64,000 nt of DNA from Nitratireductor arenosus (GCF_009742725.1 NZ_WPHG01000002.1:186001-250000), one strand, 5' to 3'. Positions 1 through 8,843 are shown, counted from the stretch's first letter. Notes: generated by a model not told the origin, from the sequence alone. Translations and numbers: made by a program.

Positions 1-2
1 AA

Positions 3-512
<510 letters not shown>

Positions 513-631
513 GCCGCCACGGCACGCTCGGTTGCCGGCGCCGCTCATCAGCGCCGCTGATGGCTGGCTCAAGCGAATTCATGTGACAGGCCGGCCGCGC
601 GTTCCTACATAAGGCCGGTTCTGGAGAGCCC

Positions 632-1393
632 ATGTCCGTAGAAACAAGCTATGCCTCCGACGACGGGTCGGAATTCTGGGCCGGGGCGCGGCTCGGCCTG
701 CCGATCATCGTGGCGGTGGCGCCGTTCGCCGCCTTGTTCGGCGCGCTGGCGATCCAGAACGGGTTCACCGAATTCCAGGTCGTGTTGATGAGCGCGACCG
801 TTTTCGCCGGTGCCAGCCAGATGGTCGGCCTGGAACTGTTCGGCCAGACGATCGCGCCCTGGCTGGTGGTGTTTTCGATCTTCGCCGTCAATTTCCGCCA
901 TATTCTTTATTCCGCCGCCGTCGGGCGGCGCATGGGCGGGTGGACCGCCTGGCAGAAGGCCGTCGGGTTTTTCTTCCTGGTCGACCCGCAATATGCGGAA
1001 TCGGAACGCCGTGGCGAAAGCGGCCGGTCGGTCGGCTTTGCCTGGTATCTGGGCATGGCGTTGCCGGTCTATGTGTTTTGGGTGTTCAACTCCTGGCTCG
1101 GTGCGCGTTTCGGCGCGCTGATCCCCGATCCGCACGCGCTCGGCATCGACTTCCTGTTGCCGATCTATTTTCTCGGCCTCGTCGTCGGTTTCCGCAAGCG
1201 GCCGCTCTGGCTGCCGGTGGTGCTGATCAGCGCGGTCGTGTCGATCGTCGCCTACACCGTGATCGGATCGCCGTGGCACATCTCGGTCGGCGCGCTGGCC
1301 GGCGTCGTCCTGGCGGCGGCGATGCCGCCGAGCCCGCAGGCGCGGGCGGATTATGACGACCCGCCGCCGGACCAGTCGGGGCAGGGCGTATGA
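632..1393 (+). CDS. azlC: AzlC family branched-chain amino-acid exporter, large subunit
   Basis: A 253-residue polytopic membrane protein of the AzlC family, the large subunit of the AzlCD-type exporter for branched-chain amino acids and analogues. It carries the family's early block GLPIIVAVAPFAALFGALA and the following FAGASQMVGLELF, with several hydrophobic segments spread along the chain. The ATG at 632 has GGAGAG just upstream. Its stop overlaps the start of the next gene by 4 bases, which is the usual translational coupling of azlC and azlD. The tail after about residue 232 is hydrophilic and proline-rich. Function is by family; the substrate is inferred, though the ilv genes elsewhere in the window make export of valine, leucine or isoleucine plausible. 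Confidence 0.88.
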   Translation: MSVETSYASDDGSEFWAGARLGLPIIVAVAPFAALFGALAIQNGFTEFQVVLMSATVFAGASQMVGLELFGQTIAPWLVVFSIFAVNFRHILYSAAVGRRMGGWTAWQKAVGFFFLVDPQYAESERRGESGRSVGFAWYLGMALPVYVFWVFNSWLGARFGALIPDPHALGIDFLLPIYFLGLVVGFRKRPLWLPVVLISAVVSIVAYTVIGSPWHISVGALAGVVLAAAMPPSPQARADYDDPPPDQSGQGV

Positions 1394-1686
1394 GTGAGAT
1401 CACCTGGATCATCCTGGCGAGTGCTGTGCTGACCTATCTGACGCGGTGCGGCGGCCATCTCGTGCTGTCGCGGTTTTCGCGCATCCATCCGCGCGTGGAG
1501 GCGGGGTTGAACGCGGTGCCGACGGCCGTGTTGACCGCGCTGGTGGCGCCGGCCGCCTATACGGCCGGACCGGCGGAGGCGCTGGCGCTGGTCGCCGCCG
1601 GCCTGATCGGTCTGCGCGGCGGCATGATGAGCGTGTTTTTCGGCGGGGCCGCGGTCTTGATCGCCGGGCGCCACTTTTTCGGCTAG
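1390..1686 (+). CDS. azlD: AzlD domain protein, small subunit of the exporter
   Basis: A 98-residue membrane protein of the AzlD family, the small partner of AzlC. It begins in the ATGA overlap with azlC, so the two are translationally coupled and almost certainly work as one complex in the inner membrane. Features seen are an N-terminal hydrophobic helix (ITWIILASAVLTYLTRCGG), the conserved alanine/proline-rich middle (LNAVPTAVLTALVAPAA), and a last hydrophobic segment. Length is normal for the family. The gene ends 31 bases before the stop of the convergent aminopeptidase gene, with no clear terminator between them. Confidence 0.87.
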   Translation: MSEITWIILASAVLTYLTRCGGHLVLSRFSRIHPRVEAGLNAVPTAVLTALVAPAAYTAGPAEALALVAAGLIGLRGGMMSVFFGGAAVLIAGRHFFG

Positions 1687-1717
1687 CCGACGAAACGAAG
1701 CGCTCGATCCGGCCGCG

Positions 1718-3553
1718 TCAATGGCGGGCCAGCGGCGCGGCGGCGCGTTCCAGCCAGGCGCGATCCTCGCCGTCCAGCATCGGCCCGATCTCGGCCAGCA
1801 CGCGGGCGTGATAGCCGTCGAGCCATTGCAACTCCTCCTTCGTCAGCAGGTCCTCGGCGATCAGCCGGCGGTCGAAGGGCGCCAGCGTCAGCGTCTCGAA
1901 ATCGTGCATCGGCCTGTCGCCGCCGGCAACGGGCGTCGCCTTGCCGACGACAATCAGGTTTTCGATGCGGATGCCGTAGGCGCCTTCCTTGTAATAGCCG
2001 GGCTCGTTGGACAGGATCATGCCGGCGAGAAGCTTCTCGGTTCCCGTCCTGGCCAGGCGCTGGGGGCCTTCATGGACGGACAGGTAAGAGCCGACGCCGT
2101 GGCCGGTGCCATGCCCGTAGTCGAGGCCGGCTTTCCACAGCGCCGTGCGGGCGACGGCGTCGATGTCGCAGCCGCGCGTGCCGGGCGGAAATTTCAGTAG
2201 CGTGATGCCGATCAACCCCTTGAGCACCAGCGTATAACGCTCGCGCATTTCCGCGTTCGGCGCGCCGATCGCGACCGTACGGGTGATGTCGGTGGTGCCG
2301 TCCTCGTACTGCCCGCCCGAATCGACCAGATAGAGTTCGCCGGGGCCGAGCGTGCGGCTGGTCTTGGTCGTCACCCGGTAATGGATGATGGCGCCGTTCG
2401 GCCCGGCGCCGGATATCGTGTCGAAGGAAATGTCGCGCAGCGGCATCTGCGCGGCCTCGCCGGCCGCGCGCCGGGCGTCCTCGAGCGCACACACGGCGCC
2501 GATTTCGTCGACGGTGCCGGCCGGCTGGCGGTCGAGCCAGGCGAGGAAGAGGGTGACGGCGACGCCGTCGCGGCGGTGCGCGGCCCGGCTTCCGGCGAGT
2601 TCGGCCGCGTTCTTGGTCGCGCGCGGCAGGCGGGCGGGGTCGGGCAGGGCGGTGACGGTGCCGCCGCGATCCTCGACGACCAGCCTGAGCTTTTCGGCGG
2701 CAAGCGCGGGATCGAGCCCGATCGTCGCCCCGGCTTCGGCCAGCTCGGCGAGCGCGTCGTCCAGCGCGGAGGGCGGCCTAAGCTCGGCGAGCTGGGTTAG
2801 ATAGGCTTCCGTCTTCATCGGCAGTTTGCGCTTGTCGATGAAAAGCTGCGGCCGGCCTTCGGCGGGCAGGATCGAAAAACCCAGCGCCAGCGGCGTGTGC
2901 GGCACGTCGCTGCCGCGAATATTGAACGCCCAGCACAAAGAGGCGGGATCGGTGAGCACGGCGTGGCTGGCGTCCGCGCCGGCAATCGTCGCGGCGAGCT
3001 CGGCCAGCTTGTCGCGCGCCAGCCGGCCGGCATAACGCTCGGGATGGATCGCGACCGGCTTGAGCGGCGGCGCCGGCCGGTCCTGCCAGACCGCGTCGAG
3101 CGGATTCCGGTTAAGCGCCAGCAGCGCGCCGCCGCGCTCGCCGAGCGCAGCGCGCAGCTTCCTGGCCTCGTCGATCGTGTGCAGCCAGGGATCGAAGCCG
3201 ATCCGCGATCCCGCCGGCAGCCGGGTGCGCATGAACGCGGCCGGCGGGGTCTCGACCAGATCGACGATCTCGAACAGGCTGGGGTCGGTCTGGGCCCGGC
3301 CCTGCAAGGTGTAGCGGCCGTCGACGAACAGCCAGGCCTTCTCTTTCATGATCAGCGCCACGCCGGCCGAGCCGGTAAAGCCGGTGATCCATGCCAGCCG
3401 CTCGGCGCAGGCCGGCACATATTCTCCCTGATGCTCGTCGGCGCGTGGGACCAGAAACCCGTCGACACCGTCGCGCGCGAGCCTTTCGCGCAGCCGCGCC
3501 ACCCGACCTGCCGCCAGGGACGGATCGGAAACGGTGTCGAAACTCTGGAACAT
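1718..3553 (-). CDS. Aminopeptidase P family (Xaa-Pro) metallopeptidase, M24B
   Basis: A 611-residue Xaa-Pro aminopeptidase of the long, three-domain type, predicted to remove N-terminal residues preceding proline in the cytoplasm with two metal ions. Two creatinase-like N-terminal domains (from about residue 15) precede the pita-bread catalytic domain. The five metal ligands are all visible: two Asp in VDSGGQYEDGTTDITR (about 408-420), His in HGTGHGVGSYLSVHEGP (about 481), Glu in SNEPGYY (about 516) and Glu in GIRIENL (about 530). The open frame runs 89 codons further upstream, but the start at 3553 (MFQSFDTVSDPS) fits family length; the upstream extension is proline- and arginine-rich and probably not translated. 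It is convergent with azlD and divergent from the small gene at 3762. Confidence 0.9.
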   Translation of the reverse strand: MFQSFDTVSDPSLAAGRVARLRERLARDGVDGFLVPRADEHQGEYVPACAERLAWITGFTGSAGVALIMKEKAWLFVDGRYTLQGRAQTDPSLFEIVDLVETPPAAFMRTRLPAGSRIGFDPWLHTIDEARKLRAALGERGGALLALNRNPLDAVWQDRPAPPLKPVAIHPERYAGRLARDKLAELAATIAGADASHAVLTDPASLCWAFNIRGSDVPHTPLALGFSILPAEGRPQLFIDKRKLPMKTEAYLTQLAELRPPSALDDALAELAEAGATIGLDPALAAEKLRLVVEDRGGTVTALPDPARLPRATKNAAELAGSRAAHRRDGVAVTLFLAWLDRQPAGTVDEIGAVCALEDARRAAGEAAQMPLRDISFDTISGAGPNGAIIHYRVTTKTSRTLGPGELYLVDSGGQYEDGTTDITRTVAIGAPNAEMRERYTLVLKGLIGITLLKFPPGTRGCDIDAVARTALWKAGLDYGHGTGHGVGSYLSVHEGPQRLARTGTEKLLAGMILSNEPGYYKEGAYGIRIENLIVVGKATPVAGGDRPMHDFETLTLAPFDRRLIAEDLLTKEELQWLDGYHARVLAEIGPMLDGEDRAWLERAAAPLARH

Positions 3554-3646
3554 CGCGGTCTCTGCTCTCCATCGAATCCGGCAGACCGTAGTCGGGCCGA
3601 ACGGGCGAGGCAATGGCGGACGGTCTTCGCAGACGCGGCATAGATT

Positions 3647-3663
3647 TTGCTGCATTGCAGCAA
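3647..3663. promoter_or_regulatory. 17-bp perfect palindrome in a divergent intergenic region
   Basis: The sequence TTGCTGC-ATT-GCAGCAA is a perfect inverted repeat with a 3-base centre, lying between the aminopeptidase gene (minus) and the small gene at 3762 (plus). Its core, CTGC-N3-GCAG, resembles the reported CTGC-N3/4-GCAG type of site bound by PhaR-like regulators. The assignment to PhaR is inference only; the palindrome itself is seen directly. Confidence 0.5.
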
Positions 3664-3761
3664 GCGCATGGCTTCCATGCGTCCCCGGCGCTGGTGGAAC
3701 GCGGTCGCCGAGCCTAGCTAAGGAGCGTGGAGGACATTTCTTCCAATTGCGAGGTTCAGAC

Positions 3762-3941
3762 ATGGCACAGACACGTGGGTTTTTCCGGAACGCGCTCGAC
3801 AGGATGGTCGAGGCGCGCATGCGTCAGGCCAACCACTACGTCAACGGCGCGCTATTGATGCTCGACGACGAAACGCTGAAAGCCAATGGCTACAGCCGCG
3901 CCGAGCTGAAGAAGCGCAGCACCGGCTACTTCTTCTACTAA
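3762..3941 (+). CDS. Small basic protein, DUF1127-like
   Basis: A 59-residue protein beginning MAQTRGFFRNALDR. The C-terminal half (MLDDETLKANGYSRAELKKRS) has the pattern of the short DUF1127/YjiS-type proteins of Alphaproteobacteria, in which a hydrophobic helix is followed by a leucine-aspartate-glycine turn and a charged helix. Some members of that family bind RNA or regulators, but no function can be assigned here. The start was chosen at 3762 because the upstream part of the frame is unlike protein and runs through the palindrome at 3647. A strong rho-independent terminator follows at 3996-4027, which supports its being an independent single-gene transcript. Confidence 0.62.
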   Translation: MAQTRGFFRNALDRMVEARMRQANHYVNGALLMLDDETLKANGYSRAELKKRSTGYFFY

Positions 3942-3995
3942 GGTCCGATTTCCAGGACATTCGCGCGGGCCACGACCTCCAACCCGCGCCGAGGC

Positions 3996-4027
3996 GAGCG
4001 GCTCCTGGCGGAGCCGCTCTTTTTTTG
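3996..4027 (+). terminator. Rho-independent terminator
   Basis: A perfect 10-bp stem, GAGCGGCTCC (3996-4005) and GGAGCCGCTC (4010-4019), with a TGGC loop, is followed directly by seven T residues. It ends the small gene at 3762. The convergent gene prmA stops at 4124. Confidence 0.9.
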
Positions 4028-4123
4028 TTTGGCCCCGGGACGAAGAAACCGGGTTCCGGGCGACGTGCGTTCTGCGCAGGCAGGCCGGGTCGCGATGACG
4101 GTTCGGCAGCGCGCCGGGGCGAC

Positions 4124-4996
4124 CTAACGCTTGAGGTGCAGGCTTACCCATTCGCCGCGTGTCAGTGTGCGGACATGGCGGAAGCGCTGGCCGGCATAGG
4201 CGGCGATCACCGCATTGCGCTGGCGCGCGAGGATGCCGGACAGGATCAGTGAGCCGCCGGGGCGCAGGTGTCGGGCCATGTCGGGTGCCAGCCGCATCAG
4301 CGGTCGGGCCAGGATATTCGCGATGATGAGATCGTAGGGCGCGCGGCCGGCGATTTCGCGGTGGCGGAAACCCGTCGCCGTTACCGCCTCGATATTAGCA
4401 CCGGCGCCGTTGAGCCGCGCGTTGCGCGCCGCCACGGCGGTGGCGATCGGGTCGATATCGGTGGCCAGCACCGGCACATGCGCCAGTTTCGCGACCGCGA
4501 TCGCCAGCACCCCGCTGCCAGTGCCGAGGTCGAGCACGTTGCGCGGGCGCTCCCGCCGCACGACGTCGGCGATCATCTCCAGGCAGCCGGCCGTGGTGCC
4601 GTGATGGCCGGTTCCGAACGCCTGTGCGGCCTCGATCTCGATCGACAGGTCGTTTGCATGCACCTGATCACGGTCATGCGCGCCGTGGACAAGAAAGCGG
4701 CCGGCCCGCACCGGTTTCAGCCCCTCGAGCGATTTGGCCACCCAGTCGATGTCGGGCAGCGCCTCCGTTTCGATCGCGACAGCGGCGCCGGCGCGCGCCA
4801 GCGTGGCGCACATGCCGGCACGGGCGTGATCGAGATCGGCGTCATTGACGTAAAGTTCGACGCTATGCAGTCCCGCGCTCTCGTCGGTTTCGCTGATGGC
4901 GATCGTGTAGCCGTCGAGTTCGAACGCGGCCGCGAGAAGCCCGTAGAGCCGCTTGGCGTCGGGTTCCAATGCTTCGAAGAACAAACGCCATTGCAT
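4124..4996 (-). CDS. prmA: Ribosomal protein L11 methyltransferase
   Basis: A 290-residue SAM-dependent methyltransferase that trimethylates ribosomal protein L11. Signature blocks are AFGTGHHGTT (about residue 132), the SAM-binding motif I DLGTGSGVLAIAVAKL (about 157-172), the acidic motif DIDPIA, and NILARPL (about 226), the NxL-type motif of the PrmA family. The N-terminal 115 residues correspond to the L11-recognition domain. It is the last gene of a leftward run (small membrane protein, SCO1-like, FAD monooxygenase, prmA), starting 25 bases after the stop of the monooxygenase. Length and motifs are ordinary. Confidence 0.93.
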   Translation of the reverse strand: MQWRLFFEALEPDAKRLYGLLAAAFELDGYTIAISETDESAGLHSVELYVNDADLDHARAGMCATLARAGAAVAIETEALPDIDWVAKSLEGLKPVRAGRFLVHGAHDRDQVHANDLSIEIEAAQAFGTGHHGTTAGCLEMIADVVRRERPRNVLDLGTGSGVLAIAVAKLAHVPVLATDIDPIATAVAARNARLNGAGANIEAVTATGFRHREIAGRAPYDLIIANILARPLMRLAPDMARHLRPGGSLILSGILARQRNAVIAAYAGQRFRHVRTLTRGEWVSLHLKR

Positions 4997-5021
4997 GTCG
5001 GGGGTTAGTCCGGTCCGGATG

Positions 5022-6179
5022 TCAGCGCTCGTGGTCGAGCCAGGGCGGGGCGGGGGTGTCGAGACCGAGCACGCCCTTCAGGCCTTCCTGCCTGATCCAG
5101 GGCAGGCGCGCAAGCAGCGGCACGGCGATATTGCGCATGGCACGCAGAACCGGATTGCGCATCAGGATCATGCGCGTGTTTTGGCGGGTATCGGCCATGA
5201 CACGACGCACTGCCGGCGCGCGCAGGGCCGAATAATCGTGCATGCGGCCCTGGTCGATCAGCCATGCCAGCCAGCAGGCATCCTCGATGCCGAGATTCAT
5301 GCCGCGTCCGCCGACCGGCGAATGGATGTGCGCGGCGTCGCCGGCCAGGAACACGTTGCCGCTAGCCATCTCCCGCGTGTGGCGGAACGAGACATGGAAT
5401 GTCGATTCCCACGGCATCGCCTCGATCGCGGCTGGGTGGGTCAGCCGGCTTTTGAAATCCGGCAAGGTCGACACGTAACGCAGCGTGTCCGAGGAGACGG
5501 GCAGGCGGGCGATAACGCCCGGATCGAAAAACCGCGCCTCGCCGTAGAAGGTGTCGACGGGATCGCGATAGCGGAAATCGGCGAGGTAAAACGTTTCCTC
5601 CAATGCGTTGCCCGGAAAGTCGAAACCGCACTGCTTGCGCACGGTCGAATGGGCGCCGTCGGCACCGATCAGTATGTCGAATTCGGCCGTTTCGGTGCCG
5701 CGGGGACCCGCGAGGCTGACCTTCGGCGCGTGAGGCTCGTCGATGTCGACAAGGGCGTTCTGCCACTGGGGGACAATGCCGTGTTCGGCGAGGCAGGCTC
5801 CCAGGATTCGTTCAGTGCGGCCCTGGGGCAGGGCATGCATGCCCGGTGTGCCATCGTCGGGCCGACGGGTCTCGAAGCGCAGCAGCAGCCTGTCGCGTGA
5901 ATAGATCCGCATCTCGCGGATTGGTCTTGCTTCGGCCGCGATGCGCGCACTGGCGCCGGATGGCTCGAGGAGTTGCAGGGTACGGGTATTGATCGCCAGG
6001 GCGCGGCTTTCGGCTTCGGGCGCGAAACCGGCGGCCTTGTCGATGAGCCGCGGGCGATGGCCGCGGCGGACCAGTTCGAGCGCGGTCGCAAGGCCGACCG
6101 GGCCGGCGCCGACAATCAGGATGCGCGGACGGGCCTCTTGCTCCACGGCCATGGCGGAAGCCGTCGCCGCGCCGGTCAA
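5022..6179 (-). CDS. FAD-dependent monooxygenase (PheA/TfdB/UbiH-like)
   Basis: A 385-residue class A flavoprotein hydroxylase. It shows the dinucleotide-binding GxGxxG (ILIVGAGPVGLATAL, about 20-34), the DG motif (LIGADGAHSTVRK, about 172-184), and the GD motif (VFLAGDAAHIHSPVGGRGMN, about 273-292), in the correct order. These enzymes hydroxylate aromatic or quinone-like substrates using NAD(P)H and O2; the substrate is not predictable here. It overlaps the SCO1-like gene by four bases (ATGA) and is 25 bases ahead of prmA, so it is co-transcribed with both. The first methionine may not be the true one; a second lies at residue 10. Confidence 0.85.
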   Translation of the reverse strand: MTGAATASAMAVEQEARPRILIVGAGPVGLATALELVRRGHRPRLIDKAAGFAPEAESRALAINTRTLQLLEPSGASARIAAEARPIREMRIYSRDRLLLRFETRRPDDGTPGMHALPQGRTERILGACLAEHGIVPQWQNALVDIDEPHAPKVSLAGPRGTETAEFDILIGADGAHSTVRKQCGFDFPGNALEETFYLADFRYRDPVDTFYGEARFFDPGVIARLPVSSDTLRYVSTLPDFKSRLTHPAAIEAMPWESTFHVSFRHTREMASGNVFLAGDAAHIHSPVGGRGMNLGIEDACWLAWLIDQGRMHDYSALRAPAVRRVMADTRQNTRMILMRNPVLRAMRNIAVPLLARLPWIRQEGLKGVLGLDTPAPPWLDHER

Positions 6180-6757
6180 CTTTCGCGGATCAGCCGCTTC
6201 AGCTTGGCGATTGCGGTTTCAGCGTTCTCACCATAGGCGATGGTGCCGAAAAAGTCGCCATTGCGCCCCAGAAGCAGCACGGAGGCGGTATGGTCCATCG
6301 TGTAGTCGCCGCCGTCGAGCGGCACTTTCTTGGCGTAGATCTTGAATGCGGTCGCCATCTCGGCGACTTTTTGCGGGTCGCCGGTGATGCCGGTGATGCG
6401 CTCGGACACGTTGGCGACATAGCGGTCGAGAATTTCGGGCGTGTCGCGCTCGGGGTCGATCGAGACGAAATAGGCCTCGACCTCGTCGCCCTCCTCGCCG
6501 AGTTGAGCGAGCCAGCCGTCGAGTTCGTAAAGCGTTGTCGGGCACACTTCGGGACAATGGGTGAAGCCGAAGAACAGGGCGGTCGGGCTGCCCTTGAAGG
6601 CCGCCTCGGTGATCTCCTCGCCCTTCTGGTCGACCAGAGTGAAGGGGGCGCCGAAGGCTTCCCCGCCGCCGTAGGTGGTGCGGTACCAGTCGAATGTCAG
6701 CCAGCCGACAGCGCCGGCCATGAGAAAAAGAATGCCGATCAGAACGCCGCGCATCAT
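6176..6757 (-). CDS. SCO1/SenC family copper chaperone (thioredoxin-like)
   Basis: A 193-residue protein with a single N-terminal membrane anchor (VLIGILFLMAGAVGWLTF, about 5-22) and a periplasmic thioredoxin-fold domain. The copper ligands of the SCO family are all present: C68 and C72 in CPEVCP, and H156 in DYTMDHTAS. SCO proteins deliver copper or reduce thiols for assembly of the CuA centre of cytochrome oxidase. No oxidase genes are in view, so the role is by family only. It overlaps the FAD monooxygenase downstream by four bases and is preceded at 43 bases by a small membrane protein. Confidence 0.9.
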   Translation of the reverse strand: MMRGVLIGILFLMAGAVGWLTFDWYRTTYGGGEAFGAPFTLVDQKGEEITEAAFKGSPTALFFGFTHCPEVCPTTLYELDGWLAQLGEEGDEVEAYFVSIDPERDTPEILDRYVANVSERITGITGDPQKVAEMATAFKIYAKKVPLDGGDYTMDHTASVLLLGRNGDFFGTIAYGENAETAIAKLKRLIRES

Positions 6758-6800
6758 GATGTTTTATGTCCCGCCTGCCGATATCCGTGTTGAAGCGATC

Positions 6801-6944
6801 TCAAAAACACCAGGCCAAACCGTTTTCAACGACCGCGAGGAAAATTTCCGGTCCCTGCTGCGCCCACATGGCAAAGGTCACGCCGGAGACCGCCGCAAGG
6901 GCGGCGACCAGCAAACCTGCCTGGATGGCGCGGTGCACGGACAT
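6801..6944 (-). CDS. Small single-span membrane protein
   Basis: A 47-residue protein (MSVHRAIQAGLLVAALAAV...) with one predicted transmembrane or signal-like helix at about residues 7-26. The start at 6944 has GAGAGGAA eight bases upstream on the coding strand, a good ribosome-binding site, better than anything for the longer frame. It lies just ahead of the SCO1-like gene on the same strand and probably heads that operon. I do not recognise a family. It could be a co-factor of the copper protein, but that is inference from position only. Confidence 0.5.
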   Translation of the reverse strand: MSVHRAIQAGLLVAALAAVSGVTFAMWAQQGPEIFLAVVENGLAWCF

Positions 6945-7080
6945 CGAAATTCCTCTCGGCCGGAAAATAATGTGTCGGCGGGCCGATAGCAAAGGGGCTT
7001 TTGGTCGCGCGGACGCCGGCGCCCCTTGCGAGCCCGCCGCGCGGGCCCCATCTGCCGATCATATCATTGAGGAGTATCCG

Positions 7081-7572
7081 ATGAGCCGCAATGTTCTTCT
7101 TGCCGCAGTCATCCTGGCCGCGGGTGTGACGGCCACGGGCGCGCATGCCCAGGAAGTGGGCGAGGTCGGCGTCGACTGGCTCGGCAACGACATCATCGTG
7201 GAAGCGATTCGCGATCCCAAAGTGGACGGCGTCACCTGCCACGTCGCATATTTCGAGCGCGGCATGATCGACCGGCTGCAGAAGGGAAACTGGTTCGAAG
7301 ACCCTTCCAACAGCGCGCTGTCGTGCCGGCAGACCGGGCCGATCAAGATCGGCGACATCGCGCTCGGCGAAGGCGGCGAGGAAGTCTTCAAGCAGGGCAT
7401 CAGCCTGGTCTGGAAAAAGCAGGTCGTGAACCGCATCTACGACAAGGCCAACGACACGTTGATCTATCTGTCGCACACCCGCCAGGTGCAGGACGGCTCG
7501 GCCAAGATGGCGATCTCCACGGTGCCGCTCTACGGCGAGGACGTTGTCTGGAGCCAAGGCAAGCCGCAATAG
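7081..7572 (+). CDS. creA: CreA family periplasmic protein
   Basis: A 163-residue secreted protein of the CreA family (widespread, function unknown). It has a typical signal peptide ending GAHA before QEVGEVGVDW, then the family blocks NDIIVEAIRDPKVDGVTCHVA, SCRQTGPI and VWKKQVVNRIYD. The ATG at 7081 follows TGAGGAG. The gene stands alone, divergent from the SCO1-like operon, with the shared regulatory region at 6945-7080. Length is normal for CreA. Confidence 0.87.
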   Translation: MSRNVLLAAVILAAGVTATGAHAQEVGEVGVDWLGNDIIVEAIRDPKVDGVTCHVAYFERGMIDRLQKGNWFEDPSNSALSCRQTGPIKIGDIALGEGGEEVFKQGISLVWKKQVVNRIYDKANDTLIYLSHTRQVQDGSAKMAISTVPLYGEDVVWSQGKPQ

Positions 7573-7655
7573 GGCTTGCCGGTCGTCGGTATACCGGCTT
7601 TTAAGGCTCCGGGGGCGCTCGAAACCGTCCTCTCCAACAGGAGCCGGGACCGGAC

Positions 7656-8291
7656 ATGAGCGACAACGCCGATCTGAGATTTACCGATCCGGCTCCACGC
7701 GTTCATTCCACGGCGGTATTGAAGGGCTGCCGGCTCGGCCGCCATGTCGCCGTGGGCGAGCGCGTCGTGCTGCGCGAGGTCACGGTCGGCGACTATTCCT
7801 ATTTCGAACGCCATGGCGAGGCGATCTATGCCGAGATCGGCAAATTCTGCTCGATCGCGGCCAATACCCGGATCAATGCGCTCGACCACCCGATCGAACG
7901 CCTGACCAGCCACAAGATCAGCTACAGGCCCAACGAATATTTCCGCTATCTTGGTGTCGACCAGGCGTTTCGGGCGCGGCGGCGGGCAAAACCCGTCACC
8001 ATCGGTCACGATGTGTGGATCGGCCACGGCGCCGTGATCCTGCCCGGCGTGCGGATAGGCAACGGCGCGGTTGTCGGCGCCAACGCGGTCGTGACCAGGG
8101 ACGTCGCGCCGTTTGCCATTGTCGCCGGCGCGCCGGCGCGGATGCTGCGCGCGCGCTTTGCCGCGCCGGTCGCGGAACGCATCATCCGGCTCGCCTGGTG
8201 GGACTGGCCCGACGACAAGTTGTTCGAGGCCGTGTCCGACATGCAAGCCCTTGGAATCGAAGCGTTTCTGGAGAAATGGGAGTCGGAATAG
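7656..8291 (+). CDS. Hexapeptide-repeat acyltransferase (phosphonate-associated type)
   Basis: A 211-residue left-handed beta-helix acyltransferase resembling the phosphonate-metabolism transferase hexapeptide family and xenobiotic acetyltransferases. The turns are visible as imperfect hexapeptides (for example AEIGKFCSIAANTRINALDHP and VWIGHGAVILPGVRIGNGAVVGANAVVTRDV), with the likely catalytic His in the NALDHP segment. C-terminal helix WWDWPDDKLFEAV is typical of that group. No phn genes are nearby, so the assignment to phosphonate metabolism is by family resemblance and not by context. Ribosome-binding site AGGAG lies about 13 bases upstream. Confidence 0.78.
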   Translation: MSDNADLRFTDPAPRVHSTAVLKGCRLGRHVAVGERVVLREVTVGDYSYFERHGEAIYAEIGKFCSIAANTRINALDHPIERLTSHKISYRPNEYFRYLGVDQAFRARRRAKPVTIGHDVWIGHGAVILPGVRIGNGAVVGANAVVTRDVAPFAIVAGAPARMLRARFAAPVAERIIRLAWWDWPDDKLFEAVSDMQALGIEAFLEKWESE

Positions 8292-8380
8292 ACTTGTTCA
8301 ATTTTAGTAAAGATGTAAATATTATCGATAACGATTAAAGTAAACGCGCCGTATATTGGTGTGTTTTTTGATAAATCGTT

Positions 8381-8394
8381 GCGAAAATTTTCGC
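8381..8394. promoter_or_regulatory. AT-rich regulatory region with two palindromes
   Basis: The region 8292-8464 is markedly AT-rich compared with its surroundings and contains two perfect palindromes: TTATCGATAA (8322-8331) and GCGAAAATTTTCGC (8381-8394). It is the promoter region of the small secreted repeat protein at 8465. The palindromes look like operator sites for a dimeric regulator; which one is unknown. Confidence 0.45.
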
Positions 8395-8464
8395 CTTGTG
8401 TTTGTCTTTTCAAAGCAAACCAACGGACTGACGGGGGTCTCCTCAAGCAACCAGGGAGACTACC

Positions 8465-8776
8465 ATGAAAACCACTGCAACGATCATCGCGGCCGCCGCG
8501 ATCGCTCTCACGCCGCTTTCGGCCCAGGCCGGCGGCTGGGGTGGCAAGAGCCGGGGCGGGCTGATCAACGTCTCGCCGTCGGTCGACGTCGGCGACGTCA
8601 AGTTGCTCAACCGGTCGCGGGTGCTGTCGGGTAACGGGATCCTGAACGGCAACGGGATCCTGAACGGCAACAAGACCGGTATCCTCAACGGCGTTGCCGG
8701 CAACGGTATTCTCGGCGGTTCGCTGAACAATATCGGCGTCGGAATCTTCAAGCGTGGCGGCAAGCGTCGTCGCTAG
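8465..8776 (+). CDS. Small secreted glycine/asparagine repeat protein
   Basis: A 103-residue protein with a clear signal peptide (MKTTATIIAAAAIALTPLSAQA) and a mature part of about 81 residues. The centre contains the repeated hexapeptide NGNGIL/NGILNG (about residues 56-82), with two identical 18-base units at DNA level, and the C terminus is strongly basic (FKRGGKRRR). No cysteines are present in the mature part. I do not recognise a family; short asparagine/glycine repeats of this kind occur in some surface or amyloid-like proteins, but that is only a possibility. It has its own AT-rich promoter region with palindromes and its own strong terminator, so it is a regulated single-gene unit. 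Confidence 0.7.
   Translation: MKTTATIIAAAAIALTPLSAQAGGWGGKSRGGLINVSPSVDVGDVKLLNRSRVLSGNGILNGNGILNGNKTGILNGVAGNGILGGSLNNIGVGIFKRGGKRRR
8633..8692 (+). repeat. 18-base in-gene tandem repeat
   Basis: Two identical 18-base units starting AACGGGATCC (8633-8650 and 8651-8668) are followed by a third, expanded unit (8669-8692). They code for the Asn-Gly-Ile-Leu repeat of the small secreted protein. Confidence 0.85.
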
Positions 8777-8813
8777 CACGGGGACGTGCGGTCCTTGCAA
8801 AACCGCGCGCAGG

Positions 8814-8843
8814 GACGGGAGGGGATCACCCTCCCGTCTTTTT
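8814..8843 (+). terminator. Rho-independent terminator
   Basis: Perfect 10-bp stem GACGGGAGGG (8814-8823) and CCCTCCCGTC (8829-8838) with loop GATCA, then five T. It closes the small secreted-protein gene and sits directly before the stop of the convergent gene (8848). Confidence 0.9.
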
